From JABDIY01 sp963803875 (GTDB lineage Bacteria > Actinomycetota > Acidimicrobiia > Acidimicrobiales > SZUA-35), in the NCBI GenBank assembly GCA_963803875.1, contig CAWDOA010000016.1, positions 372,001 to 436,000 on the forward strand: a DNA stretch of 64,000 bases. The letters are read 5' to 3'. A program made the translations under genes and the position numbers. Shown one piece after another: positions 1 to 9,211 of this stretch (position 1 is the first letter of the stretch; the number at the start of each line of letters is the position of its first letter). The notes below the pieces were generated by a model. It searched no databases. It was not told the origin of the DNA and worked only from the letters and a program-made list of their open reading frames with translations.

Positions 1-1887
1 TCGTGGTACACGACCCGCTCTTCGAGCGTCGCCTCGGAGACATCGAGCTTGCCGTCGTCGATCAGGTACTCGAGGAACTGGCTGTGATGGACCACCTCGT
101 AGTTGCCGCCGAGCTGGGGGTACTCGTTCTGGAGGGTGTTGAAGCAGTGGGGGCACTGGGTGATGATCTTCTTCACCCCGAGGCCGTTGAGGTTCTCCAC
201 GTTCTGCTTGGCCAGCATCTGGAACAGGTACTCGTTGCCGGACCGTCGGGCAGGATCGCCGGTACACAGCTCGTTGGGGCCGAGGATGGCCACGTCGATG
301 TCGGCTCGGCCCAGCAGCTTGGCCATCGCCTGGGTCACCTTCTGGTTCTTGTCGTCGAAGGATCCGGCGCAACCGACCCAGTACAGGTAGTCGTGGTTGA
401 ACATCTCGGGGGCGTCGGCGGGATCGATGACCGGAATCGGCAGGTCCTTGGCCCAATCGGCTCGAGTGCTCTGGCTCATCGCCCACGGGTTGGAGCTGTT
501 CTCCATGCTGCGGAACGCCTGGCCGAGTTCGGTCGGGAAGTCGCTCTCCATGAGCGTGAGAGAACGGCGCATGTCGAGGATCTTGTCGAGAATCTCGATG
601 TTGACCGGGCAGATCTCGTCACACGCCTTGCAGGTGGTGCAGGTCCACACCTCCTCGGTCGTGATCCGTTCGAACACACTTTCGGAAGAGACCGCGATCT
701 CCGGTTCGACGCCGATGGGCGGCGACACCGCCGGCTGTGCCGGTTCGGCTCATCACCTCGCCGGTCTTCAGCACAATCTCGCGGGGGTCGAGCGGTTTGC
801 CGGTGGCGTTGGCCGGGCACACGCTGGTGCAGCGTCCGCACATCGTGCATGCGTCGGTGTCGAGCAGCTGCTTCCAGGTGAACTGGTTGACGGTGCTGGC
901 GCCGAAGGTCTCGAGCGTTCGTGTTCTCCAGATCGGGAAGCGCCTTCATGGCGCCCTTGGGGCGATCGCGGTGGCTGAGGTACATGTTCAGCGGAGAGGT
1001 GAACATGTGCCGCATCATCGTTCCGGGGATGATGACGAGGAAGGTGAAGAAGCTCACGACGTGGGCGATCCACCAGAACTGGTGCCAGCCCGAGAGGTTG
1101 GCGGTGGACCGACCAGACGCGACAGCGGGTACCCGATCACGCTCCACTGCTCGAACTCGGGCCGGTCCTGGAGGGCGATCCGGTACCCCTCAGCGCCGAA
1201 CCCGGTGATGCCGATGGCCAGCAGCGTCCCGTTGATCACGATGTGTTCGGGCCGGCTCTTGACCGCGATGCGGTAGGGACGCCAGCTCTTCGGTCCGTAG
1301 CGGCGCAGGATCGCCAGGAACATTCCGGCCAGGAACCCGACACCGGCGAGGTCGCCGACGAGCGAGTAGCCCTTGTACACGTCGCCGTTGAGGAACTTGA
1401 GGCTCTCGGGAACCTGGTGGTTGATCTCGAGAACGGTCGTGACGGCCAGCAGGATCAGGAAGTTGAAGTAGATCAGGCTGTGCATGATCCCCGCGCCGGG
1501 TTCACGCATGAGCGTCTGCATGTAGATGCCGGATCGGAAATCGGCCATGCGGTGTTTGAGGTTCTTGGTTGTGGTCGCCCGGTTGTCAGGAGCGCCGCGC
1601 TCCCAGTTCCTCACCCGGTAGCTGAGTTGAACGCTCCCCACAGCAGCAGGATCGGCGCAACCGTGTAGAACGCCAGCCGTGAGCGGCGACGGGATGTTGA
1701 CGAAGACCTCGCGCTGGATCTCTGAGTCGTCGTGGAACTGAAAGACGGTGGCGGCGACACCGGACAGCGCCGTGATACGGGCGATGACGGCACCGACCGC
1801 CATCCAGATGTGATTGGCCTTGATCCGGCGAGGTGGGTTGAGCTCGGGATCGGAGTCCCGTAGATCCTCAGAGAGCGACGCATCCAT
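1..1887 (-). CDS. HdrD-like iron-sulfur oxidoreductase, partial, frameshifted
   Basis: Membrane-anchored (Fe-S)-binding protein related to heterodisulfide reductase subunit D / glycolate-oxidase-type electron carriers; presumed quinone-linked electron transfer, substrate unknown. The N-terminal half is hydrophobic (nitrate-reductase gamma-like, e.g. IMHSLIYFNFLILLAVTT). Next come two 4Fe-4S clusters, CTMCGRCTSVCP near 850-810 and CTTCKACDEICP near 650-605, then the first cysteine-rich CCG-type motif (ITQCPHCFNTLQ near 150). The C-terminus lies outside the window. Start taken as ATG at 1887. The frame must change at about 1680, 1622, 1110, 913 and 747 to keep the homology; dropping a C at 913 and at 747 restores perfect continuity. 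These look like sequence errors rather than a pseudogene because every domain is intact. Confidence 0.8.
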
Positions 1888-2049
1888 GGTGTGAGCTTAC
1901 CTGCAGGTATAGAGCCGGTTGTCACCCAACCTGACTGTTTGGATCGGGTCTGTCCTGGGTTCCGCCGATCATCCAGATGGCAACACGCACGAAACAAACC
2001 GGAAACATGGCGTCCGTAGCTTCTGTAGTGGCATCACGCGACCAACGCT

Positions 2050-2082
2050 GTTCGGTGTTGCCATCACGCGATAACACCGAAC
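2050..2082 (+). promoter_or_regulatory. Perfect 10-bp hairpin in the amtB leader
   Basis: Arms GTTCGGTGTT and AACACCGAAC enclose a 13-nt loop. The loop carries CATCACGCGA, which also occurs about 30 bp upstream (near 2031-2040). The hairpin ends just before the Shine-Dalgarno-like AAGGAAG. It may be an operator or an RNA switch for the ammonium genes; the regulator is not identifiable. Confidence 0.45.
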
Positions 2083-2095
2083 AAAGGAAGAACCA

Positions 2096-3583
2096 GTGTC
2101 TCGAACACGAATTCCCTTCGGGCGAGAAGCCCGAGATGTCAAGCGTCGTATCGGCAAACGGCTTGTGGCTCCGGCCGCGCTGGGAACGGGTGCAGTCATG
2201 CTGCTCGCCGGACCGGTATCAGCCCAGGACCTGAGCGAGCAGTACGACCGCACCGCCGCAGTCGGGGCTGAAGCGATGAACATGATTGTCCTCGACAACA
2301 TCTTCATCTTCGTCTGCGCCGTGCTGGTGTACCTCATGCAGGCCGGATTCGGGCTTGTTGAAGCAGGTCTGACCAGAGCCAAGAACGCCGCCAACATCAT
2401 GATGAAGAACCTGATGGACGTCAGCGTCGGCATCCTCGTCTTCGGCTTCGTCGGCTGGGGAATTGCCTATCCGGGCTTTGGCGACGACAGCGCCGGGTGG
2501 CTGGGATCGGCCGGGCTCGGCGTGAAAGGGTTCTTCGACGGCTATTTGGTCGATGCGAGCCCCGCGTCGCTCGCCGACGGCGTCTATCCGCTGGCCGTCC
2601 CGGTTGACTTCTTCTTCCAGGCTGCCTTCGCAGCCACAGCGGCCACCATCGTGTCGGGCGCCGTAGCGGGCCGCACCAAGTTCATCGGCTACATCGGGTA
2701 CAGCATTGTGCTGACGGCATTCATCTATCCGGTGGTTGTCGGTTGGAACTGGGGCGGCGGCTGGCTCTCACAGCGCGCAACCGCATTTGTCGACTTCGCC
2801 GGCTCGGGGCTGGTTCACATGACCGGTGGTTTCGCTGCGCTCATGGGGGCTCTGATCATCGGTCCTCGTATCGGCAAGTTCGCCGCCGACGGAACCCCCA
2901 AGGCCATGCCCGGCCATAGCGTCCCGCTGGCGATCACCGGCGTGTTCCTCCTCTTCATCGGCTGGTTCGGCTTCAACCCCGGCTCTCAGCTCCAGGCCGA
3001 CATGGCAGTTCCGATCATCGCTGTTCTCACCGCGTTCGCGGCGGCAGCCGGAGCGGTAGCCGCAATGGGTACGTCATGGATCACCATGGGCAAACCCGAT
3101 GTCTCCATGGCCGGCAACGGAATGCTTGCCGGACTGGTAGCAATCTGTTCCGGGGTTGGCGAGGTGAGCCCGATCGGCGCCATCGTCGTCGGAGCGGTCG
3201 CCGGCACAATCGTGGTGCTCTCGGTCCTCGCGATCGAACGAATCGGCATCGATGATCCCGTAGGTGCCTTCAGCGTGCACGGTGTCTGTGGTGCCTGGGG
3301 CCTGATTGCCACCGGACTGTTCGCCACGACCTCACCGGTGAATGGTGCAACCGAGTCGGCTGGCCTCTTCTACGGCGGCGGAGCCTCACTTCTGGTTACG
3401 CAACTGATCGGGATGGTTGCCATAGCGGTGTTCGTCTCCGTGGCCGCTGGGGCGTTGTTCGCGGCTCTCCGTGCGGTTGGTATGCTCCGGGTTTCCGCAG
3501 AGGAAGAGCTTGCCGGCCTCGACGTGGCTGAGCACGGTTCCCCTGGATACGGACCCGACATGCTGGCCGGCAGTGCAGTTTGA
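2096..3583 (+). CDS. amtB: Ammonium transporter
   Basis: Amt/Rh-family ammonium channel of the cytoplasmic membrane, 495 residues. GTG start chosen because AAGGAAG lies 6 nt upstream. An N-terminal signal-like segment ending in GPVSAQD precedes eleven hydrophobic helices. Family hallmarks include AGFGLVEAGLTRAKNAAN, DFAGSGLVHMTGG (pore His) and SVHGVCGAWG (second pore His). It is followed after 34 bp by glnK, the usual amtB-glnK pair in which the PII protein plugs the channel when nitrogen is plentiful. The hairpin in the leader may mediate nitrogen control. Confidence 0.95.
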   Translation: MSRTRIPFGREARDVKRRIGKRLVAPAALGTGAVMLLAGPVSAQDLSEQYDRTAAVGAEAMNMIVLDNIFIFVCAVLVYLMQAGFGLVEAGLTRAKNAANIMMKNLMDVSVGILVFGFVGWGIAYPGFGDDSAGWLGSAGLGVKGFFDGYLVDASPASLADGVYPLAVPVDFFFQAAFAATAATIVSGAVAGRTKFIGYIGYSIVLTAFIYPVVVGWNWGGGWLSQRATAFVDFAGSGLVHMTGGFAALMGALIIGPRIGKFAADGTPKAMPGHSVPLAITGVFLLFIGWFGFNPGSQLQADMAVPIIAVLTAFAAAAGAVAAMGTSWITMGKPDVSMAGNGMLAGLVAICSGVGEVSPIGAIVVGAVAGTIVVLSVLAIERIGIDDPVGAFSVHGVCGAWGLIATGLFATTSPVNGATESAGLFYGGGASLLVTQLIGMVAIAVFVSVAAGALFAALRAVGMLRVSAEEELAGLDVAEHGSPGYGPDMLAGSAV

Positions 3584-3617
3584 TGGCAAGGTTTAAGAAC
3601 TCAAAGAAGGACGATCA

Positions 3618-3956
3618 ATGCAACTAATTACCGCGATAATCAAGCCCCACATGCTCGACGAGGTGAAGGCTGCCCTCAAGTCGATCGATGTTTCCGGCAT
3701 GACGGTTACCGAGACCAAAGGATTCGGTCGTCAGGGTGGACACACAGAGACCTACCGTGGAGCCGAGTACAAGGTTGACTTCGTACCCAAGGTGAAGCTC
3801 GAGTTGGTCGTCGATCAGTCTCAGGTGGTCCCGGCCACCGATGCCATCGTCAAGGCGGCACAGACTGGCAAGATCGGCGATGGCAAGATCTGGGTGACAC
3901 CGGTCGAGCGTATTATCCGCATCCGAACCGGTGAGGCGGGCGCCGACGCCGTGTGA
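3618..3956 (+). CDS. glnK: Nitrogen regulatory protein PII
   Basis: PII signal-transduction protein of 112 residues, the normal length. It begins MQLITAIIKPHMLDEVK, carries the T-loop YRGAEYKVDF whose second Tyr is the usual uridylylation/adenylylation site, and ends with the IGDGKIWVTPVE/IRIRTGE signature. It senses ATP/ADP and 2-oxoglutarate and binds AmtB. It is co-directional with amtB and backed by a strong terminator. Confidence 0.95.
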   Translation: MQLITAIIKPHMLDEVKAALKSIDVSGMTVTETKGFGRQGGHTETYRGAEYKVDFVPKVKLELVVDQSQVVPATDAIVKAAQTGKIGDGKIWVTPVERIIRIRTGEAGADAV

Positions 3957-3975
3957 TTTCGGCGGATCGAACTGC

Positions 3976-3999
3976 TGGCCGGGCCTTCGGGCCCGGCCA
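3976..3999 (+). terminator. Rho-independent-type terminator after glnK
   Basis: Perfect 10-bp GC stem TGGCCGGGCC / GGCCCGGCCA closed by a TTCG tetraloop and followed by GTCGTTTTG. It lies 20 bp after the glnK stop. Confidence 0.8.
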
Positions 4000-4011
4000 C
4001 GGTCGTTTTGG

Positions 4012-4092
4012 GGCCAGGGTCATTCAGGGCATGTTGTTCTGAGGCCAGGTCGTTCAGGGCGCTGTCGTTGTGGGGCCAGGGTCGTTCAGGGC
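4012..4092. repeat. Three-copy short tandem repeat
   Basis: The 18-19-nt core GGCCAGGGTCGTTCAGGGC occurs at about 4012-4030, 4043-4060 and 4074-4092, separated by 12-13 nt of looser similarity. Copy 1 has CATT for CGTT and copy 2 lacks one G. It lies in the convergent gap between glnK and the GGDEF-EAL gene and the last copy overlaps the 3' end of the latter. Confidence 0.7.
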
Positions 4093-6599
4093 AGACGACG
4101 TTCCGGAGTTTGGATCTGACCGGCTGCGACATCCTTGAACGGGAGCGGGCGGGCGAAGTAGTACCCCTGGCCGAGCGTTACACCGGCGGCGAGGAGGTCG
4201 GCCTGCTGCGCCTGGGTCTCGACGCCTTCGGCGATCAGTTGCAAGTCGAGGTTCCGGGCCAATTCGATCAAGGCCATCATGTACGGACGCTCCCCGCCCC
4301 GGAGGCCTGACACCACTTTGCGGGAGATTTTCACGGCGTCGACGTGGTTTCGCTTGATGACTCCCAAGGATGCATCCCCGGAACCGAAGTCATCGATGGC
4401 GATTCTGAAGCCATGGTCTCGCAGCACTTGGAGGGTTCGGCTCAGATCGGCCGAGGCCATCATCAGTTCCGATTCGGAGACTTCCAGGATGAGACGTGAC
4501 GGGTGGAGACCCACGGCGTCGGTGGTCGTCAGCAGGGTCTCAACCGCAGTGCTGCGACGGAGGTGTTCCGCAGAGATGTTCAATGTGGCGAAGACTGGCC
4601 GCCCCCCGTTGAGCTCGGGTGGATACTGCACTTCGAACATGCAGAGGTCCTCGGCGGCCCTGCGAATCGCCCACTGTTCGATCGGGATGATCGCACCGGT
4701 GTCCTGCGCGTCCTGAAGGAATTCACCCGGCATCAGGAGGCCTTGTTGATCTGACCGCCAGCGCAGGAGGCTCTCGAAACCAACGGTACGGCCGGTGGCG
4801 AGATCCACGATCGGTTGATAGTGAAGGTCGAACGCGTCGTTGTCGACACCGTCCCGCAGCTCCTGATCCATGGTGGGCCTGTGGTCGCCTGGGGACATCT
4901 CGTCGCTGAACATTTGCCATGTGTTCTTGCCCATCGCTTTGGCCGTGAACATGGCCATGTCGGCGTTGCGCAGAGTCTGGGACGTGGACTCGTCGGGCCG
5001 CCGCACCGCAAGGCCTACGGATGCTCCGACGACGACAGACTGTTCGAAGCCCACCGAGATCGGATTGGTGATCTGGTCCAGGAGACGAGGCATCACTTTT
5101 TCGGGTAGCTCTGTTTCGCAGAACACGATGGCGAACTCGTCGCCCCCGAGTCGTGCCACGACATCGCCATCTCGTACGACGGCCCGAATGCGTTCGGCCA
5201 CGCTGGCCAAGACGACGTCCCCGGCCTCGTGGCCGTGTTTGTCGTTGACTTGCTTGAAGTCGTCGAGGTCCACGAAGGCAACCGCCAGGCGATCCCGATG
5301 GTCGTCGACGAACTCCTCGAAGCCGCTCCGGTTGAGAAGGCCGGTGAGGGCATCCGAGCGAGCCGCCAGGCTGAGGATCTGCTCCAGTCGCCGGAGTTCA
5401 GAGACGCTTTCGCTGAGTCGTTCACGTTCGATCGCAATGGCGAGGTTGTTGACGATCGTGCCCATCATGCGAAGATCCTCGTTTCCGAACGAGGCGACGT
5501 CACCGCGACGATCTCCGACGACGAGAGCTCCGGAGTCGTTGCGCTCCTCACCTACTCGGCTGACCATGGCGGTGGATATGCCTCGGGCCCTGAGGTAGTT
5601 CCCCCATGCTGACGCTTCATCGGAGTGGATGAGCTTGGGATAGTTCGGTCGTTCCCTCATGAGGTCAGACACGAGTTCGGTATCGATTGGGTGGAGTACT
5701 TCCTGGACTTCGTCATCCCTGATCGAGCTTCGGCGGGGGCGACCTTTGTTGCCGGCAACGAGGATGAAGTCCACCGCCCGGGCTCGGAACATGTCGGTGG
5801 TCTCCCGAAGGAGTCGCTCCACACCGTCTTTGCGTTCACCCAACTCGGTCACCGACCGGGTCGATCGATACAACATCTCCAGACGCGCCCGCTGATCGCG
5901 TTCAGCCCCGTACGCCCGGTAAGCGAGGAACAGCGCGGTCACAGGGATCACCAGCGGCAGTACCAGCGCCACCTCCACCGAGATCAGCACGGTGGCAATC
6001 AACCCCAGCCCGGTATTGGTGAGCGTCACGACACCGCCGTAGGTGAAGACGTGAAGCAGGTTGTCGTCGTCGAGTCGACCTTCGATGATCGAGACGACGG
6101 CGACGATGAAGCCAACGTTGAGTAGCGAACCGAACATGATGGCGATGAACGTCGGCCCCCAGACGCTGGGGTCGGCCGGATCGGGGGAGGTGACAGCGAG
6201 ACGGAACAGGTGGGTCGTGATGACTGTTTGCATTCCGAGCAGTCCCAGGTTGAAGACAACCTTCACCGGCGGCTGACGACGCACCAGCGCTACAGCAACG
6301 AACGTACCCACCATCTGGGCTACCCAGAGTTCCCGGGGACTGAACATCATCAGACCCACAACCACCGGCACGTCGAACAGGTCGAAGCTCTCGCTTTCCT
6401 GTTTGAAGTGGACGTGGATCACCGCTGAGGTCGCCACGGTGAAAACGACTGCCAGAATCGGCCACGAGACCGGTGCCGGTGTGAGGGGCGGTGCGTCAGG
6501 TAGGGCAAATCCCAGCAGCATCTGTACGAACCAAAGACCCGCCATGATGGCGAGAACGCTGGGTGGCGGCAGCGCAGATCGATTCGACGAACGGGTCAC
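4086..6599 (-). CDS. Membrane GGDEF-EAL cyclic-di-GMP protein
   Basis: An 837-residue c-di-GMP turnover protein. Residues about 1-235 form a multi-helix membrane sensor, about 250-410 look like a GAF domain, and the GGDEF domain has an intact RLGGDEFAIV active site near residue 485, so diguanylate cyclase activity is likely. The C-terminal EAL domain reads ESLLRW, LNIS, LEVSESELM, IDDFGSG, AEGVET and GQGYYFARP. The usual EAL is ESL and the KID motif is KIS, so phosphodiesterase activity is uncertain. GTG start directly abuts the stop of the upstream metallopeptidase-like gene, suggesting co-transcription. Confidence 0.9.
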   Translation of the reverse strand: MTRSSNRSALPPPSVLAIMAGLWFVQMLLGFALPDAPPLTPAPVSWPILAVVFTVATSAVIHVHFKQESESFDLFDVPVVVGLMMFSPRELWVAQMVGTFVAVALVRRQPPVKVVFNLGLLGMQTVITTHLFRLAVTSPDPADPSVWGPTFIAIMFGSLLNVGFIVAVVSIIEGRLDDDNLLHVFTYGGVVTLTNTGLGLIATVLISVEVALVLPLVIPVTALFLAYRAYGAERDQRARLEMLYRSTRSVTELGERKDGVERLLRETTDMFRARAVDFILVAGNKGRPRRSSIRDDEVQEVLHPIDTELVSDLMRERPNYPKLIHSDEASAWGNYLRARGISTAMVSRVGEERNDSGALVVGDRRGDVASFGNEDLRMMGTIVNNLAIAIERERLSESVSELRRLEQILSLAARSDALTGLLNRSGFEEFVDDHRDRLAVAFVDLDDFKQVNDKHGHEAGDVVLASVAERIRAVVRDGDVVARLGGDEFAIVFCETELPEKVMPRLLDQITNPISVGFEQSVVVGASVGLAVRRPDESTSQTLRNADMAMFTAKAMGKNTWQMFSDEMSPGDHRPTMDQELRDGVDNDAFDLHYQPIVDLATGRTVGFESLLRWRSDQQGLLMPGEFLQDAQDTGAIIPIEQWAIRRAAEDLCMFEVQYPPELNGGRPVFATLNISAEHLRRSTAVETLLTTTDAVGLHPSRLILEVSESELMMASADLSRTLQVLRDHGFRIAIDDFGSGDASLGVIKRNHVDAVKISRKVVSGLRGGERPYMMALIELARNLDLQLIAEGVETQAQQADLLAAGVTLGQGYYFARPLPFKDVAAGQIQTPERRLP

Positions 6600-7550
6600 C
6601 TAAGGAAGAACGGCCTGTTTTGACCTCGACCTAAATAGTGAATTGTTCTCTCGCTGTGAACGCTCGACCAGCGAGTCCCTTGCGGCAACCGAACCGGCTG
6701 GGCAGGTAGGCCTCGAACCGCTCAGCCATTGACCAATTCTGCCATCAGAGCAGCGCGCCGCGTCGTCTGGCGGTGGACCCAGGTTCGAACGGAACGACGC
6801 ACTGCCGACCTGCCATGCTGCGAAGGATTCAGCGAAGTCCCCGGCGCCGGTGGAGAAATCGGTGGCTCCGCTCCCGGGCCACCACGGCGTGTCCTCGATA
6901 TCTCTCAGTTGCTGCCAGCGTCGCCGGTCGTCACCGTTGTTCTGGGTGACGTCTATGGCATGGCCGACCTCGTGAGCGATGACGTGAGCGAGCAACGGGT
7001 CCGACATCTGATCTCTCACGTAGATTTCGATGCGTTTCTCCTGCACAAAGGTGTACCCGAGCACCCGCTCGCGTCCGGGATGGAACGAGATTTCCCAGCC
7101 GGGGAGGCCGTTTTGCCAGTCGTAAGAGAATCCGGCCAGCGATTGTTCACCCCGTAGGCGAGGTGTCGGCGGCGGTGGGGTGGTCGGCACCGCTGTTGTC
7201 GTCAGGGTTGGAGGAGGCGTCGTGACGCTGGTCCGGGATGTGATGGCGGCCGGCGGGGTAGTGATGATGGTTGAGGCGGGCGTCGTCGGGAGCAGGGGCG
7301 CAGCGGTGGACGCCTCGACGCTGGAGGGTCGCTGGGAGTCATCTGCAATCGGGGGGAAGCCAACCGGATCGGCAGAGTCCCGGGGGTGGACAGCGGTCCC
7401 GATGGCGAGGCTGTTGGTATCGACGACGGCGTCGACGATTCGGGCAGGAGCGAACTCCACCGACTCCGCACCCAGCATTCCGACGTACCCGAACGCGAGG
7501 ACGATCGCGGCGGTTGCCAGCATCCGCGTGAACCTCGCTCCTCCCATCAC
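6600..7550 (-). CDS. Secreted HExxH metallopeptidase-like protein
   Basis: 316 residues: an N-terminal signal/anchor helix (MLATAAIVLAFGYVGMLGA), a long Thr/Pro-rich linker typical of exported actinobacterial proteins, then a compact domain with HVIAHEVGHAID. HEVGH is a zinc-protease motif, and a downstream Glu in DFAESFAAW could be the third ligand. The last ~50 residues, with two Cys, are poorly convincing and an undetected frameshift near 6740 is possible. Substrate unknown. It lies directly upstream of the GGDEF-EAL gene on the same strand. Confidence 0.65.
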   Translation of the reverse strand: MMGGARFTRMLATAAIVLAFGYVGMLGAESVEFAPARIVDAVVDTNSLAIGTAVHPRDSADPVGFPPIADDSQRPSSVEASTAAPLLPTTPASTIITTPPAAITSRTSVTTPPPTLTTTAVPTTPPPPTPRLRGEQSLAGFSYDWQNGLPGWEISFHPGRERVLGYTFVQEKRIEIYVRDQMSDPLLAHVIAHEVGHAIDVTQNNGDDRRRWQQLRDIEDTPWWPGSGATDFSTGAGDFAESFAAWQVGSASFRSNLGPPPDDAARCSDGRIGQWLSGSRPTCPAGSVAARDSLVERSQRENNSLFRSRSKQAVLP

Positions 7551-7636
7551 AACGAAGATAGGAGCGGTTGGGCTTGCCTGGCGAGGGGCGATCTACCCCC
7601 TCGAGAACCCGAAGACCTATGCCGCGAGGGAGCGCT

Positions 7637-8350
7637 TCAGCTCGACAGCAGCGACTTGTAGATGCTCAGAGCTTGCCCTGCCACTGTCTCGAGGTGCTCG
7701 GGCAGAGCGATTTCCGATGGATCATCGCCGGGCGAGGTTCCGAACTGAGTCGATGCCTGTACCGAGGAGTACCAGAATCGAGACCAGACACCGTCGCTGT
7801 CCCGGGGACCGGTTGGCCAGTTGAGCATGGCGGAGTCGAAGGGGACCGCTGCGGTTTGGCACATCGTTCGGAGAGCTGCCTCGGGGTGAGCCAGGAACTC
7901 GTCTGCGTCGATCACGGGCAGCGGCCCGAAACGGTGCTGAAGTTCAGCCAGTTGGGGGAAACCCAGATCCTCGATGGACGGGGCATCTCTGACCTTGGTG
8001 TAGCTGGCAATCGCTCGCCGGGGATGACGAACCAACAGCACGTTTGTGGCATTGCGGATCCACTCGAAATCCATTCCGGGAAGCAGGTGGTGCGCCATGT
8101 GCTTCTGGTAGCTGATGGTCTGCCACGGCTCGAGCCTCGGGGACTGACAGTTGTGCACAGCCTGATCGAGGTCGATGGGTCCGGCGGCGAGGATTTCGTC
8201 ACGGCCAGGGTGGTCACGGCCGGTCTGGGCCAGGAAGTGGGCGTACAGCGGCTCGTCCATCACCGCCGTGTCGTAGCGGTTCTCCCAGGAGCGCATGAGT
8301 GCGGTGGAGAGGTTTCGTGGCCCGGACCACGTTCGGATGATGGTGGCCAT
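7637..8350 (-). CDS. Sulfotransferase-like P-loop protein
   Basis: A 237-residue protein of the sulfotransferase / P-loop NTPase fold. The N-terminal RTWSGPRNLSTALMRSW resembles the 5'-phosphosulfate-binding loop, and NVLLVRHPRRAIASY resembles the 3'-phosphate-binding RxxR/S segment. Substrate unknown; similar proteins are often annotated simply as sulfotransferase family. It lies 6 bp downstream of gpmA on the same strand, so the two probably share a transcript. Confidence 0.7.
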   Translation of the reverse strand: MATIIRTWSGPRNLSTALMRSWENRYDTAVMDEPLYAHFLAQTGRDHPGRDEILAAGPIDLDQAVHNCQSPRLEPWQTISYQKHMAHHLLPGMDFEWIRNATNVLLVRHPRRAIASYTKVRDAPSIEDLGFPQLAELQHRFGPLPVIDADEFLAHPEAALRTMCQTAAVPFDSAMLNWPTGPRDSDGVWSRFWYSSVQASTQFGTSPGDDPSEIALPEHLETVAGQALSIYKSLLSS

Positions 8351-8356
8351 TGGTCT

Positions 8357-9061
8357 CTAGCGGAGGTAGCGATCCCCTATCGGAGTCTCGGTGGTGGGAC
8401 GACCATTGGAGTCGATTTCGAAGATGAGCGGAACGCCTCTCTCGATGTCGAGACTCGCGATCTCGTCTTCGGTGAGATTCGCCAGGTGTTTCACAAGTGC
8501 GCGAAGGCTGTTGCCATGGGCTGCGATCAGCACGGTGCCATAGGTCCGCACATCGGGGATGATTGCATCGAACCAATAGGGAAGCAGTCGATCAACGACG
8601 TCTCTGAGGCACTCGGTCGTTGGCAGCAGGTCCGGCGGCAGGTTGGCATAACGCGGGTCGATGTTGGGGTTGTGTGGGTGATCGCTGGACATTTCGGGTG
8701 GGCGAGTGTCGTAGCTCCGGCGCCAGATGTGCACCTGTTCATCGCCGTACTCCTGTGCCGTCGCGGCCTTGTCGAGGCCGGTGAGACCGCCGTAGTGGCG
8801 TTCGTTGAGGCGCCAATGGCGTCGAACCGGCACCCACAATCGGTTCGATTCCCGCAGCGACAGGTTGGCGGTTTTGATGGCTCGGGTCTGAAGGCTGGTG
8901 TGAACGACGTCGGGGAGAACGCCTGCCGCCAGCAGGTTTCTTCCGGCCTGGATGACGCGGCCGGCGCCCTTGCTCGTGATGTCCACGTCGTACCACCCGG
9001 TGAACCGATTTTCCAGATTCCACTGGCTTTCACCATGGCGCATCAGGACAAGTGTCGACAC
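8357..9061 (-). CDS. gpmA: 2,3-bisphosphoglycerate-dependent phosphoglycerate mutase
   Basis: Glycolytic interconversion of 3- and 2-phosphoglycerate. 234 residues with the phosphohistidine motif LMRHGESQWN, LNERHYGGLTG and the second catalytic His in IAAHGNSLRAL. GTG start at 9061. A TATAGA box (9070-9075 on the complement) ends 8 nt before this GTG with no Shine-Dalgarno, which suggests a leaderless message. Confidence 0.93.
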   Translation of the reverse strand: MSTLVLMRHGESQWNLENRFTGWYDVDITSKGAGRVIQAGRNLLAAGVLPDVVHTSLQTRAIKTANLSLRESNRLWVPVRRHWRLNERHYGGLTGLDKAATAQEYGDEQVHIWRRSYDTRPPEMSSDHPHNPNIDPRYANLPPDLLPTTECLRDVVDRLLPYWFDAIIPDVRTYGTVLIAAHGNSLRALVKHLANLTEDEIASLDIERGVPLIFEIDSNGRPTTETPIGDRYLR

Positions 9062-9134
9062 GTGCCCACTCTATACAGCGCCGATCGCATCGTCGGAACC
9101 AGGGTGTTTCCCATGTGTCGGCATTCACACTCAG

Positions 9135-9169
9135 GAAAGTTGATAATGACACACTCAACTTTCTATACT
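9135..9169 (+). promoter_or_regulatory. dnaK promoter with HspR (HAIR-type) operator
   Basis: A perfect 9-bp inverted repeat, GAAAGTTGA (9135-9143) and TCAACTTTC (9155-9163), has 11 nt between the arms. The TTGA-N11-TCAA geometry matches the HAIR consensus CTTGAGT-N7-ACTCAAG, and the right half reads ACTCAA. A -35 TTGATA (9140-9145) lies in the left arm and a -10 TATACT (9164-9169) follows after 18 nt, so bound repressor would block the promoter. The cognate HspR is encoded at the far end of the operon. Confidence 0.8.
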
Positions 9170-9211
9170 TGATGATTGTCAGATTCTAACGCACACATAG
9201 GAGTGCCCCAC

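Noticed and set aside
3..978. Long plus-strand open frames over the first kilobase
   Set aside because: They are antisense to the HdrD-like gene, whose Cys clusters and CCG motif are unambiguous on the minus strand.
6690..6750. tRNA-like fragment (GGCAG...CTGCC with a GGTTCGAG segment) on the minus strand
   Set aside because: Only about 44 nt, no anticodon arm or proper T-stem, and it lies inside the 3' part of the metallopeptidase-like ORF.
7568..9172. 534-codon plus-strand open frame
   Set aside because: It is antisense to the sulfotransferase-like gene and gpmA, both of which show clear family motifs; an artefact of high GC.
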